This document shows positions 52,612 to 63,830 of a stretch of 64,000 nt of DNA, in pieces. The notes beneath the pieces were generated by a model that did not search any database, was not told where the DNA came from, and saw only the letters and a program-made list of their open reading frames with translations. The position numbers were made by a program, and so were the translations under genes. Position 1 is the first letter of the stretch; every line of letters starts with the position of its first letter. This DNA comes from Azospirillum rugosum (GTDB taxonomy: Bacteria; Pseudomonadota; Alphaproteobacteria; Azospirillales; Azospirillaceae), in contig NZ_JAGINP010000024.1 of NCBI RefSeq assembly GCF_017876155.1, positions 62,001-126,000 on the forward strand, in the 5' to 3' direction.

Positions 52612-53811
52612 ATGACGGATACCATCCTGGTCGTCAACGCCGGGTCGTCCAGCATCAAGTTCCAGCTGTTCGACCTCCAGCTGATCGACTGCGGCGACGA
52701 CGCCCTGCCGGCGCGGCTGCGCGGCCAGATCGAGGGGATCGGCACCCACCCGCGGCTGGCCGTGAAGGGCGGCGAGACCCTCCCCCTTCCGGCCGAGGCG
52801 GAAGGCGTGCCCGGGGCGCTGGCCTTCCTCGGCGCCTGGCTGCGGGAACATGCCGGCGGCGGCGGGCTGCCGGTCGCCATCGGGCACCGCGTGGTGCATG
52901 GCGGGCCGGCCTTCGACACCCATGTGGTCGTGGACGAGGCGGTGATCGCGACGCTGGAGACCTACATCCCGCTCGCCCCGCTGCACCAGCCGAACAACCT
53001 GGCGCCGATCCGCGCGATCCGCCGGATCATGCCCGACGTGGTGCAGGTCGCCTGCTTCGACACGGCGTTCCACCGCCAGCATCCGGAACTGGCCGACCGC
53101 TACGCCCTTCCGGACCAGTTCTACCAGGACGGCGTGCGCCGCTACGGCTTCCACGGCCTGTCCTACGAGTACATCGCCCGCCGCCTGGCCGACGTCGCCC
53201 CGGAGGTCGCGCAGGGGCGCGTCGTCGTCGCGCACCTCGGCAGCGGGGCCAGCATGTGCGCCATCCAGGCGGGCCGCAGCGTGGACAGCACCATGGGCTT
53301 CACCGCCATGGACGGGCTTCCCATGGGCACCCGGCCGGGCCAGCTCGACCCCGGCGTGGTGCTGTACCTGATGGACCGGGGCATGGACGCCCGCGCCATC
53401 GAGCATCTGCTGTACCACGACTGCGGGCTGAAGGGCCTGTCCGGCATCAGCAACGACGTCCGCGACCTGCTGGCCAGCGACGATCCGCGCGCCCGGCTGG
53501 CGCTCGATTACTTCGTCTACCGGGCCGGCCTCGCCGTCGGGTCGCTCGCCGCGGCGATGGGCGGCATCGACGCCCTGGTCTTCACCGCCGGCATCGGCGA
53601 GCGGGCGCCGTCGATCCGCCAGGGCATCGCGGAGCGGGCGCGCTGGCTCGGCCTGGACCTCGATGATGCAGCCAACGAGGCCGGGGAAAGCCGCATCAGC
53701 ACGCCCGGCAGCCGGGTCAAAGCCTACGTCGTGCCGACCGACGAGGAACGGATGATCGCGCTGCACACGCGGGACATCCTCGGCCGGCATCGCCAGGGCC
53801 GGCATCATTAG
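52612..53811 (+). CDS. ackA: Acetate kinase
   Basis: The 399-residue ASKHA-fold kinase has ILVVNAGSSSIKF at its N-terminus, GHRVVHGG for the substrate His, and RRYGFHGLSYEYI. AHLGSGASMCAI, STMGFTAMDGLPMGTRPGQLDPG and FTAGIGERAPSIR follow. All expected active-site segments are present, and the length is standard. The ATG at 52612 lies just after the phosphotransacylase stop, with GAGG close upstream. It makes ATP from acetyl-phosphate or the reverse, and propionyl- or butyryl-phosphate may also be used. Confidence 0.95.
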   Translation: MTDTILVVNAGSSSIKFQLFDLQLIDCGDDALPARLRGQIEGIGTHPRLAVKGGETLPLPAEAEGVPGALAFLGAWLREHAGGGGLPVAIGHRVVHGGPAFDTHVVVDEAVIATLETYIPLAPLHQPNNLAPIRAIRRIMPDVVQVACFDTAFHRQHPELADRYALPDQFYQDGVRRYGFHGLSYEYIARRLADVAPEVAQGRVVVAHLGSGASMCAIQAGRSVDSTMGFTAMDGLPMGTRPGQLDPGVVLYLMDRGMDARAIEHLLYHDCGLKGLSGISNDVRDLLASDDPRARLALDYFVYRAGLAVGSLAAAMGGIDALVFTAGIGERAPSIRQGIAERARWLGLDLDDAANEAGESRISTPGSRVKAYVVPTDEERMIALHTRDILGRHRQGRHH

Positions 53812-53826
53812 GGAGAACGGCGCGCC

Positions 53827-54939
53827 ATGACGACACGAACGGCAAGCGCGGCGGTCGTCGCCAGCCTCCTTCTCCTGGGGTGCGAGCAGCCGCAGCCTCC
53901 GCCCGCGGAGGCCACGCTGGTCCGCGCGCTTGCCGTCCAGGAAACGGCCTTCGACCAGACCACGGCGCTGACCGGCGACATCCAGGCCCGGCACGAGAGC
54001 AACCTGGGCTTCCGCGTCGGGGGCAAGGTGGTCGAACGGCTGGTGGACGTCGGGCAGACGGTCGCCAACGGCGACCTGCTCGCGCGGCTGGACGATCAGG
54101 ACCAGCAGAACGCCGTGCGCTCCGCCGAATCCGACGTGGCCGCCGCGCAAGCCTTCGTGGAGCAGAGCCGCACGCAGGAGGAACGCCAGCGCACCCTGCT
54201 CGCCCAGGGCTTCACCACGCGCGTGCAGTACGACAACGCGCAGAAGCGCTACGCCCAGGCGCAGGCGGAGATGAACGCTGCGCAGGCCAAGCTGCAAACG
54301 GCCAGGGACACGCTGTCCTACACCGAACTGCGGGCCGACCGCGACGGGGTCATCACCGCCAAGGCGGCCGAGCCGGGGCAGGTCGTGGCCGCCGGCCAGA
54401 TGGTGCTGCGGCTGGCCGATCCTGGGGAACGCGAGGCGGTGTTCCAGGTGCCCGGCGCCAGCACCCGGCTGGAAGGCCGGAATGAGCTGCCGGCGGTCGA
54501 GGTGCGGCTGGTCAGCGACCCGAAGGTCGTCGCCGACGGGACGATCCGCGAGGTGTCGCCGGGCGTCGACCCGGTCACCCGAACCTACACGGTCAAGGTC
54601 TCCCTGCCGGATGCGCCGCCGGCCTTTCTGCTGGGCGCCGCCGTCACCGGGCGGGCCAAGCTGCCGGCCCGGCCGGTCGTCACCCTGCCCTCCTCCGCCC
54701 TTTATGAGACCGAGCAGGGCGACCCGGCGGTCTGGGTCGTCGCCCGCTCCCCCGAGTCCAAGGCTGATCCCAAGGCAGTCGATAAGGTCAGCCTGCGGCC
54801 GGTCTCCGTCCTCCAGTACGACACCGGCGTGGTCACGGTGGAGCGGGGCCTCAGCGCCGGCGAGCTCGTGGTGATCGGCGGCGTCCAGAAGCTGCGGCCC
54901 GGCCAGACGGTGACCATCAAGCAGGGGAGCGGAACATGA
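53827..54939 (+). CDS. RND efflux periplasmic adaptor, first copy (lipoprotein)
   Basis: The 370-residue membrane fusion protein has a lipobox LLLGC near residue 19. Barrel-sandwich halves (LGFRVGGKVVERLVDVGQTV; YTELRADRDGVITAKAAEPGQVV) flank an alpha-hairpin (about 95-160), followed by the beta-barrel and membrane-proximal domains. Its stop overlaps the second adaptor gene (ATGA). With that adaptor and the RND pump it forms a system like TriABC, where two different adaptors are needed. It starts 15 bases after ackA and could be co-transcribed with it. Confidence 0.9.
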   Translation: MTTRTASAAVVASLLLLGCEQPQPPPAEATLVRALAVQETAFDQTTALTGDIQARHESNLGFRVGGKVVERLVDVGQTVANGDLLARLDDQDQQNAVRSAESDVAAAQAFVEQSRTQEERQRTLLAQGFTTRVQYDNAQKRYAQAQAEMNAAQAKLQTARDTLSYTELRADRDGVITAKAAEPGQVVAAGQMVLRLADPGEREAVFQVPGASTRLEGRNELPAVEVRLVSDPKVVADGTIREVSPGVDPVTRTYTVKVSLPDAPPAFLLGAAVTGRAKLPARPVVTLPSSALYETEQGDPAVWVVARSPESKADPKAVDKVSLRPVSVLQYDTGVVTVERGLSAGELVVIGGVQKLRPGQTVTIKQGSGT

Positions 54940-56108
54940 CGCGCGCGACGCCCGGCCAAGCCCTGTCCGCTGCCCTGTCCGCCGCCCTGGTGCTGGCCGC
55001 GACGATCCTCGCCGGGTGCCAGGAGCAGGCTCGCCACGAGGCCGACGCGGGGCCGGTGATCCGCCCGGTGCGGACCATCACCGTCCAGCCGCAGAGCTTC
55101 CGCCTGTCCGAAACGGCGACCGGAACGATCGAGGCGCGCGCCGACGCCGACCTGGGATTCCGCATTGCCGGAAAGCTGATCGAGCGCAAGGTCGATGTGG
55201 GCGACCGGGTCCGCGCCGGCGATCTGCTCGCCCGGCTGGACGACCAGGACCAGCGCAACGCGCTGCGCACGGCCGAATCCAACCTGGCCTCCGCGCAGGC
55301 GGAGCAGGTGCAGGCCCGCAACGAGGAGGCCCGCAAGCGGGAGCTTCTGGCCAACGGCAACACCTCCCAGGCCATCTACGACGCGGCCCTTCTTTCCATG
55401 CGCACGGCGGACGCCAAGGTGGTGGCGGCGCAGGCCGCCCTCCAGTCGGCGCGCGACAAGGTCGGCTACACCGAGTTGACCGCCGACCGCGACGGCGTCG
55501 TGACCACCGTGGGCGCCGAGCCCGGGCAGGTGGTCGAGGCCGGGGAGATGGTGGTGCGGGTCGCCCAGCCGGAGCAGCGCGAGGCGGTCTTCAACGTGGC
55601 CGAGGCGGGGATCCGGGGGGCGCCCAAGGACCCGGTGATCGAGGTGACGCTGGCCGGCGCGCCGGACATCACGGCGCTTGGCCACGTCCGCGAAATCTCC
55701 CCCCAGGCCGACCCCGTCACCCGCACCCACACCGTGCGGATCGCCTTGGAGAACCCGCCCGACGCCCTGCGCCTGGGCGCCACCGTCACCGGCCGCCTCA
55801 AGCAGCCGCCGGCCCCGGTGATCGAGCTGCCGGCGACCGCGCTGCTGGAGGAGACGTCGGCGGACGGATCCACGCGGACCCTCGTCTGGGTTGTGGATCC
55901 TCAAAACCAGACAGTGCGGCGTCGCACCGTCGCGATCCGGCCCAGGGATGGCGCCAGGGGCCCGGATGGCCCGGTCCCAGATGGCCCGATCATCGTCACC
56001 GATGGCCTGTCCAAGGGCGACGTCGTGGTCGCCGTCGGGGTGCACAGCCTCTCCGAAGGCCAGCGCGTGCGGCTCACCAAGACCATCGAAACGGCGGCGG
56101 CACCATGA
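54936..56108 (+). CDS. RND efflux periplasmic adaptor, second copy (lipoprotein)
   Basis: This 390-residue adaptor is paralogous to the gene before it, with the same lipoyl halves (LGFRIAGKLIERKVDVGDRV; YTELTADRDGVVTTVGAEPGQVV) and hairpin. The lipobox is ILAGC near residue 28. The pair probably arose by tandem duplication. It overlaps the pump gene by four bases (ATGA). A C-terminal insertion rich in Arg, Gly and Pro (RPRDGARGPDGPVPDGP) is not present in the first copy. Confidence 0.9.
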   Translation: MTRATPGQALSAALSAALVLAATILAGCQEQARHEADAGPVIRPVRTITVQPQSFRLSETATGTIEARADADLGFRIAGKLIERKVDVGDRVRAGDLLARLDDQDQRNALRTAESNLASAQAEQVQARNEEARKRELLANGNTSQAIYDAALLSMRTADAKVVAAQAALQSARDKVGYTELTADRDGVVTTVGAEPGQVVEAGEMVVRVAQPEQREAVFNVAEAGIRGAPKDPVIEVTLAGAPDITALGHVREISPQADPVTRTHTVRIALENPPDALRLGATVTGRLKQPPAPVIELPATALLEETSADGSTRTLVWVVDPQNQTVRRRTVAIRPRDGARGPDGPVPDGPIIVTDGLSKGDVVVAVGVHSLSEGQRVRLTKTIETAAAP

Positions 56109-59100
56109 TCACCAAATTCAACCTGTCGGAGTGGGCGCTGCGGCACCGCTCCTTCACCTGGTACTTGATCCTGTCGCTGACCGTGGCGGGCGCGCTGGCC
56201 TACATGCGGCTGGGGCGGGAGGAGGATCCCGCCTTCACCATCAAGACCATGGTCGTCCAGACGAACTGGCCCGGCGCCACGATCGAGGACACCATGAACC
56301 TGGTGACCGACCCTATCGAGAAGAAGCTGGAGGAGATCCCCTATCTCGACTACGTCAAGAGCTACACCAAGCCCGGCATCTCCGTCGTCTACGTCAACCT
56401 GAAGGACTACACGCCGGCGGAGGCGGTGGACGACCTCTGGTACCAGACGCGCAAGAAGATCGCCGACATGAAGTCCACCCTGCCCGCGGGCGTGCAGGGG
56501 CCGGCCTTCAACGACGAGTTCGGCGACACCTTCGGCACCGTCTACGCCTTCACCGCCGACGGCTTCAGCTACCGCGAGCTGAAGGATTACGCCGAGACCG
56601 CGCGGGCGGAGCTGATGCGCGTGCCGAACGTCGGCAAGGTGCAGTTCGTCGGCATCCAGAACGAAAAGATCTACCTGGACTTCTCCACCCGCCAGCTCGC
56701 CGCGATGGGCATCGACCGGGAGCAGGTCATCGCCGACCTCCAGGCGCAGAACGCCGTGGCGCCGGCGGGCGTGGTCCAGGCGGGCGACGAGAAGATCTCC
56801 GTGCGCGTCAGCGGCGCCTTCACCTCGGAGGACAGCCTGCGCGCCATCAGCCTGCGCGCGAACGGGAAATTCTATCGACTGGCCGACGTGGCGCAGGTCC
56901 GGCGCGGCTACGCCGACCCGCCGACCCCGCTGTTCCGCTACAACGGGCAGCCGGCCATCGGGCTGATCATCTCCATGGCGGCCGGCGGCAACATGCTGGC
57001 CTTCGGCGAAGGCATCCACGAGAAGATGCGGCAGGTGGAGGCCAACCTGCCCGTGGGCATCAACGTCCACCTCGTCGCCAACCAGTCGGTGGTGGTCGAG
57101 GAGTCCATCGCCGGCTTCACCAAGGCGCTGAAGGAGGCGGTCATCATCGTCATGGCCGTCAGCTTCGTCAGCCTGGGCCTGCGGGCCGGCATGGTGGTGG
57201 CGACCTCCATCCCGCTGGTGCTGGCGATGACCTTCATGGGCATGGCCTATTTCGGGATCGAGCTGCAGCGCATCTCGCTCGGCGCCCTGATCATCGCGCT
57301 GGGCCTGCTGGTGGACGACGCCATGATCACCGTGGAGATGATGATCACCAAGCTGGAGGAGGGCTTCAGCCTGGATAAGGCGGCGACCTTCGCCTACACC
57401 TCCACCGCCTTTCCCATGCTGACCGGGACGCTGGTCACGGTGGCCGGCTTCATCCCCATCGGCTTCGCCCAGGGCGGGGCGGCGGAATACTGCTTCTCGC
57501 TGTTCGCCGTGGTGGCGATGGCGCTGCTGTTCTCCTGGATCGTCGCGGTGCTGTTCGCCCCGCTGATCGGGGTGAACGTCCTGCGCCCGCCGAAGGCGGC
57601 CAAGCAAGGCCACGGGCAGGGCCACGGCGCGCACGAGCCGGGTCGCCTGATGCGCCTGTTCCGGGCAAGCCTGCGCGCCGCCATGCGCGCGCGGTATCTG
57701 GTGATCGTCGGCACGCTGGCGCTGTTCGCCCTGTCGGTCTTCGGCCTGAAGCACGTGCAGCAGCAGTTCTTCCCGGCGTCGGATCGGCCGGAGCTGCTGG
57801 TGAACCTGACGCTGCCGCAGACCGCCTCCATCAACGCGACCCGCGAGACGGTGGACCGGCTGGAAAAGGTGCTGGCCGCCGATCCCGACGTCGCGCACTG
57901 GAGCTTCTATGTCGGCCAGGGTGCCATCCGCTTCTACCTGCCGCTCGACGTGCAGCTCGCCAACGACTACTTCGCGCAGGCCGTGGTGGTGACCAAGGGC
58001 TATGCGGTCCGCGACGCCGTCCGCGCGCGGCTGGAGCGGGTGCTGAACGAGGACTTCTCCGACCTGAACACACGCGTCAGCCCGCTGGAGATGGGGCCGC
58101 CGGTCGGCTGGCCGATCCAGTACCGCGTCTCCGGCCCCGACGTGGGCGAGGTGCGCGCCATCGCCGCGAAGATGGCCGACACCATCGGCACGAACCCCTA
58201 CACGCTGCTGATCAACTACGACTGGAACGAGCCGTCGAAGGTCGTGCGCGTGGACGTGGACCAGGACAAGGCGCGCATGCTCGGCATCAGCTCCAAGTCG
58301 CTGAACGAGGCGCTGAACGCCACCGTGTCGGGCGCCGCCTTCACGCAGGTGCGCGACGACATCTACCTGATCGACGTGGTGGCGCAGGCGACCAACGCGG
58401 AGCGCAGCTCCATCGAGACGCTGCGCAACCTCCAGGTCGCCATCCCGGAGGGGCGCACCGTGCCGCTGAAGGAGGTGGCGACGCTGCGCTACGACCTGGA
58501 GCAGCCGGTGGTCTGGCGCCGCTCCCGCAACCCGACGATCACGGTGCAGGCCGACCTCGTCCCGCCGCTCCAGGCCGCGACGGTGGTGAACCAGCTGGCC
58601 CCGGCGGTGGCGGAGCTGCAACGCAGCCTGCCGCCCGGCTACACGATCGAGGCCGGCGGCACGGTGGAGAACAGCGCCAAGGGCATGGCCTCCATCATCG
58701 CGGTCTTCCCGATCATGGTCTTCGTCATGCTGACCGTGCTGATGATCCAGCTGCAAAGCTTCCAGAAGCTGTTCCTGGTCATCAGCGTGGCGCCGCTGGG
58801 CCTGATCGGCGTGGTCGCGGCGCTGCTGCCGACCGGCACGCCGCTGGGCTTCGTCGCCATCCTGGGCGTCGTCGCGCTGATCGGCATGATCGTGCGCAAC
58901 TCGGTCATCATGATCGCCCAGATCGACGAGCATCTGGCGATGGGCGAGCATCCCTGGGACGCGGTGATCAACGCCACCATGCACCGCGTGCGGCCGATCC
59001 TGCTGACGGCCGCCGCCGCCAGCCTGGGCATGATCCCGATCGCGCCGGAGGTCTTCTGGGGCCCCATGGCCTACGCAGTCATCGGCGGCCTGCTGGTGGC

Positions 59101-59266
59101 GACGGCGCTGACCCTGCTGTTCCTGCCGGCGCTCTACGTCGCCTGGTTCCGCATCAAGGAACCGGCGGGGGCCGGCGCGCCCGCGGCACAGGTCCGCCCG
59201 CCGCCGTCGACGCCACCATCCACGGCGGACCAGACGCCGACCAAGGGCGTGCCCAGCGGGGCGTGA
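56105..59266 (+). CDS. RND efflux pump, inner-membrane permease (AcrB-type family)
   Basis: The 1053-residue pump has 12 expected membrane helices and two large periplasmic loops. LGREEDPAFTIKTMVVQTNWPGAT after TM1 is typical of the group, and the proton-relay acidic pair lies in GLLVDDAMITVEMM (TM4, about 404). A His-rich cytoplasmic linker, KQGHGQGHGAHEPG, joins the halves near residue 500. The C-terminal tail is Pro/Thr-rich. No outer-membrane channel gene follows, so a TolC-type protein encoded elsewhere would complete the system. The substrate is unknown. Confidence 0.93.
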   Translation: MITKFNLSEWALRHRSFTWYLILSLTVAGALAYMRLGREEDPAFTIKTMVVQTNWPGATIEDTMNLVTDPIEKKLEEIPYLDYVKSYTKPGISVVYVNLKDYTPAEAVDDLWYQTRKKIADMKSTLPAGVQGPAFNDEFGDTFGTVYAFTADGFSYRELKDYAETARAELMRVPNVGKVQFVGIQNEKIYLDFSTRQLAAMGIDREQVIADLQAQNAVAPAGVVQAGDEKISVRVSGAFTSEDSLRAISLRANGKFYRLADVAQVRRGYADPPTPLFRYNGQPAIGLIISMAAGGNMLAFGEGIHEKMRQVEANLPVGINVHLVANQSVVVEESIAGFTKALKEAVIIVMAVSFVSLGLRAGMVVATSIPLVLAMTFMGMAYFGIELQRISLGALIIALGLLVDDAMITVEMMITKLEEGFSLDKAATFAYTSTAFPMLTGTLVTVAGFIPIGFAQGGAAEYCFSLFAVVAMALLFSWIVAVLFAPLIGVNVLRPPKAAKQGHGQGHGAHEPGRLMRLFRASLRAAMRARYLVIVGTLALFALSVFGLKHVQQQFFPASDRPELLVNLTLPQTASINATRETVDRLEKVLAADPDVAHWSFYVGQGAIRFYLPLDVQLANDYFAQAVVVTKGYAVRDAVRARLERVLNEDFSDLNTRVSPLEMGPPVGWPIQYRVSGPDVGEVRAIAAKMADTIGTNPYTLLINYDWNEPSKVVRVDVDQDKARMLGISSKSLNEALNATVSGAAFTQVRDDIYLIDVVAQATNAERSSIETLRNLQVAIPEGRTVPLKEVATLRYDLEQPVVWRRSRNPTITVQADLVPPLQAATVVNQLAPAVAELQRSLPPGYTIEAGGTVENSAKGMASIIAVFPIMVFVMLTVLMIQLQSFQKLFLVISVAPLGLIGVVAALLPTGTPLGFVAILGVVALIGMIVRNSVIMIAQIDEHLAMGEHPWDAVINATMHRVRPILLTAAAASLGMIPIAPEVFWGPMAYAVIGGLLVATALTLLFLPALYVAWFRIKEPAGAGAPAAQVRPPPSTPPSTADQTPTKGVPSGA

Positions 59267-59330
59267 GCGGCCCACGCCGTGAGGGGACCGCGCCCCTTCC
59301 CCCTGGGGAGTTCCATCGAGGGAGGTTCCA

Positions 59331-62096
<2,766 letters not shown>

Positions 62097-62146
62097 GGCG
62101 ACGTCAGACGCAAGACAGGCCGGAACCAACGCGACAGGAGGACACC

Positions 62147-62761
62147 ATGAACACTCGTGCAGCCATTCCGACGGCCGTGGCGCTCATTCTCGGCGGCGCC
62201 TTCCTGGTGCCGGTCACCCTGACGCAAAACGCCGCGGCACAGGGCAGGCCCGTTCTGACCAACGTCGTGCCGGACGCCGCGGCGCTGTCGATCCGCGCCA
62301 AGATCACGGCGATCGACCCGAACAGCCGGCACGTGACGCTCACCGGGGAATCGGGGCGGCGGGTCACCGTCATGGCCGGCCCCAACGTGCGCCTGGAGAT
62401 GCTGAAGGTGGGCGACACCGTCGATGCGCAATACTACCGGTCCGTCGCCTTCCTGGTGTCGCAGCCCGGCACCCCTGTGCCGGAGGACGAAATCCAGCAG
62501 GTGGTCGCGCGGCCCGTCGAGGCGCCGGGCGGCATCGGCATGCAGATGACGCAGGTCAGCGGGCTGGTCGTCGGCATCGACCTCGCCAGCAACAGCCTCG
62601 ACCTCGTCAACCCCAAGGGCGGCGAGATCCACACCGTCCACGTCACGGACCCCGAGCGGCAGGCGCGGCTGCCGTCGCTGAAGGTCGGCGACACGATCAC
62701 CGCCGTGGTCAACGAAGCGCTGGCCGTGGACATCCAGCCGGCGAAGAAAGGCCTGTTCTGA
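62147..62761 (+). CDS. Secreted protein with two internal repeats (DUF5666-like)
   Basis: The 204-residue protein has a signal peptide (cleavage near AAAQ, about 32) and two similar beta-domains. One is AKITAIDPNSRHVTLTGESG...LKVGDTVDA and the other is GLVVGIDLASNSLDLVNPKG...LKVGDTITAVV. The duplicated small OB-like unit resembles DUF5666. Function is unknown. GACAGGAGGAC gives a strong ribosome site. It lies 50 bases after the glucosidase gene. Confidence 0.75.
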   Translation: MNTRAAIPTAVALILGGAFLVPVTLTQNAAAQGRPVLTNVVPDAAALSIRAKITAIDPNSRHVTLTGESGRRVTVMAGPNVRLEMLKVGDTVDAQYYRSVAFLVSQPGTPVPEDEIQQVVARPVEAPGGIGMQMTQVSGLVVGIDLASNSLDLVNPKGGEIHTVHVTDPERQARLPSLKVGDTITAVVNEALAVDIQPAKKGLF

Positions 62762-62785
62762 GCTTTTGGAAGGCGTGTTGCCGAG

Positions 62786-62819
62786 ACCGGCGCCGGCGGC
62801 GGAGTCGCCGGCGACCGGT
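62786..62819. terminator. GC-rich hairpin between convergent genes
   Basis: ACCGG (62786-62790) pairs with CCGGT (62815-62819), and CGCCGGCG (62791-62798) with CGCCGGCG (62806-62813), with one bulged base and a seven-base loop. It sits between two convergent gene ends. No T run is present. Confidence 0.45.
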
Positions 62820-62848
62820 GATCGCCGTCGGCAGGGACGCGACACGCC

Positions 62849-63097
62849 TCATTCGCCGACCCAATGTTCGAGTTCCTGCAGGATCTCCCGTTCGAGTTCC
62901 GCGACGAGTTCGCGGCAGGCGTTGCAGCGCTCCAACCGTTCCGGGTCGTTCTCGTCCTCACAACCGCGCAGCACCTCGACGGCTTCGCCATAATCCTCGC
63001 ACAAGCTGCGGAAAAAGCGGTTGTCCGCACAGCACTGCTTGATCGCCTGATCCAGGTCGGGAAAACGTTCGACCGCGTATTGAACCTTGTCCGGCAT
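62849..63097 (-). CDS. Small Cys-rich hypothetical protein (82 aa)
   Basis: The 82-residue acidic helical protein has six cysteines (22, 23, 33, 46, 58, 61), including a CxxC at 58-61 in ERCNACREL, and ends LEREILQELEHWVGE. The Cys pattern could bind a metal or form disulfides. No family is recognised. GAGGA precedes the ATG, and the coding-like composition is good. It lies 71 bases after the PqiC-like gene on the same strand and may be co-transcribed. Confidence 0.7.
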   Translation of the reverse strand: MPDKVQYAVERFPDLDQAIKQCCADNRFFRSLCEDYGEAVEVLRGCEDENDPERLERCNACRELVAELEREILQELEHWVGE

Positions 63098-63168
63098 GCG
63101 TGTCCTCGCCTGGGCATGGATGCTCCCGCCGGATCGGGTCGGCCCTCTGAAGCGGATTGCCTTCCGCC

Positions 63169-63825
63169 TCAGCTTCGCGTGCGGGCGCCGCCCTTCTGCG
63201 GCAGCTTGCCGATGGCCGCCGCGATGTCGCGGCTCAACGCCGTCAGATTGTCGTTCATGGCCGCCACCAGCGCGGGGTAGCCGCTTGCCGGGACGGGGGT
63301 GGACAGGCGCGTCTCGTCGCGGACCAGGACCTTGCCGGTCGCCCCGTCGCGGATCGCCCAACGGGCGGCCAGCGCGCTGTCGCCCGAAACCGTCCGTTCG
63401 AAGCGGTCGAAATCGACCGCGACCTCGTAGTCGAAGCGGTCGCCATCCCGTGCCGGCATCACGCGCACACGGTCCGTATCCAGCAGGACGGACAGGTTCT
63501 CCGCCAGGACGCGCGTGACGTTGGTCGGCAGCCGCTCGGCCCACTGGTCGTCGCGGTTGGCGGACAGCTCGTGCGCGGCGGTGTGGGCGACGATCTCCGG
63601 ACGGTCGAGATACTCCGGCATGGTGACCGGCTGGACGCCGATCGACCGGCCGCTGCGGCGCCGGGCGCCTGTCGGCCCGTTCGCGGAGTTGCCTCCGTTC
63701 GGCGCGCCCGGCGGCAGCGGGGTCAGGACGTAGAGGCGCGGCGGCGCGCCGGCGCAGCCGGCCAGGATGCCCATGGCCACAAGTCCTTGCAGGATCCCCC
63801 GGCGCCGAACCCCGAACCGTCTCAT
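63169..63825 (-). CDS. PqiC/YmbA-type ABC transport auxiliary lipoprotein
   Basis: The 218-residue protein has a lipobox GILAGC (C24) and the PqiC domain: YVLTPLPPG, SIGVQPVTMPEYLDRPEIV, WAERLPTNVTRVLAENLS, and YEVAVDFDRFE. PqiC partners with PqiB MCE tunnels for lipid movement between membranes. The ATG at 63825 lies five bases after the stop of an MCE-protein gene, as in pqiABC operons. A GTG nine bases upstream (63834) is a possible alternative start. Confidence 0.85.
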   Translation of the reverse strand: MRRFGVRRRGILQGLVAMGILAGCAGAPPRLYVLTPLPPGAPNGGNSANGPTGARRRSGRSIGVQPVTMPEYLDRPEIVAHTAAHELSANRDDQWAERLPTNVTRVLAENLSVLLDTDRVRVMPARDGDRFDYEVAVDFDRFERTVSGDSALAARWAIRDGATGKVLVRDETRLSTPVPASGYPALVAAMNDNLTALSRDIAAAIGKLPQKGGARTRS

Positions 63826-63830
63826 GATGG

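Noticed and set aside
55901..59275. 1124-codon minus-strand frame antisense to the RND pump
   Set aside because: Asp/His/Gly-rich shadow translation; the plus strand is an unambiguous RND permease.
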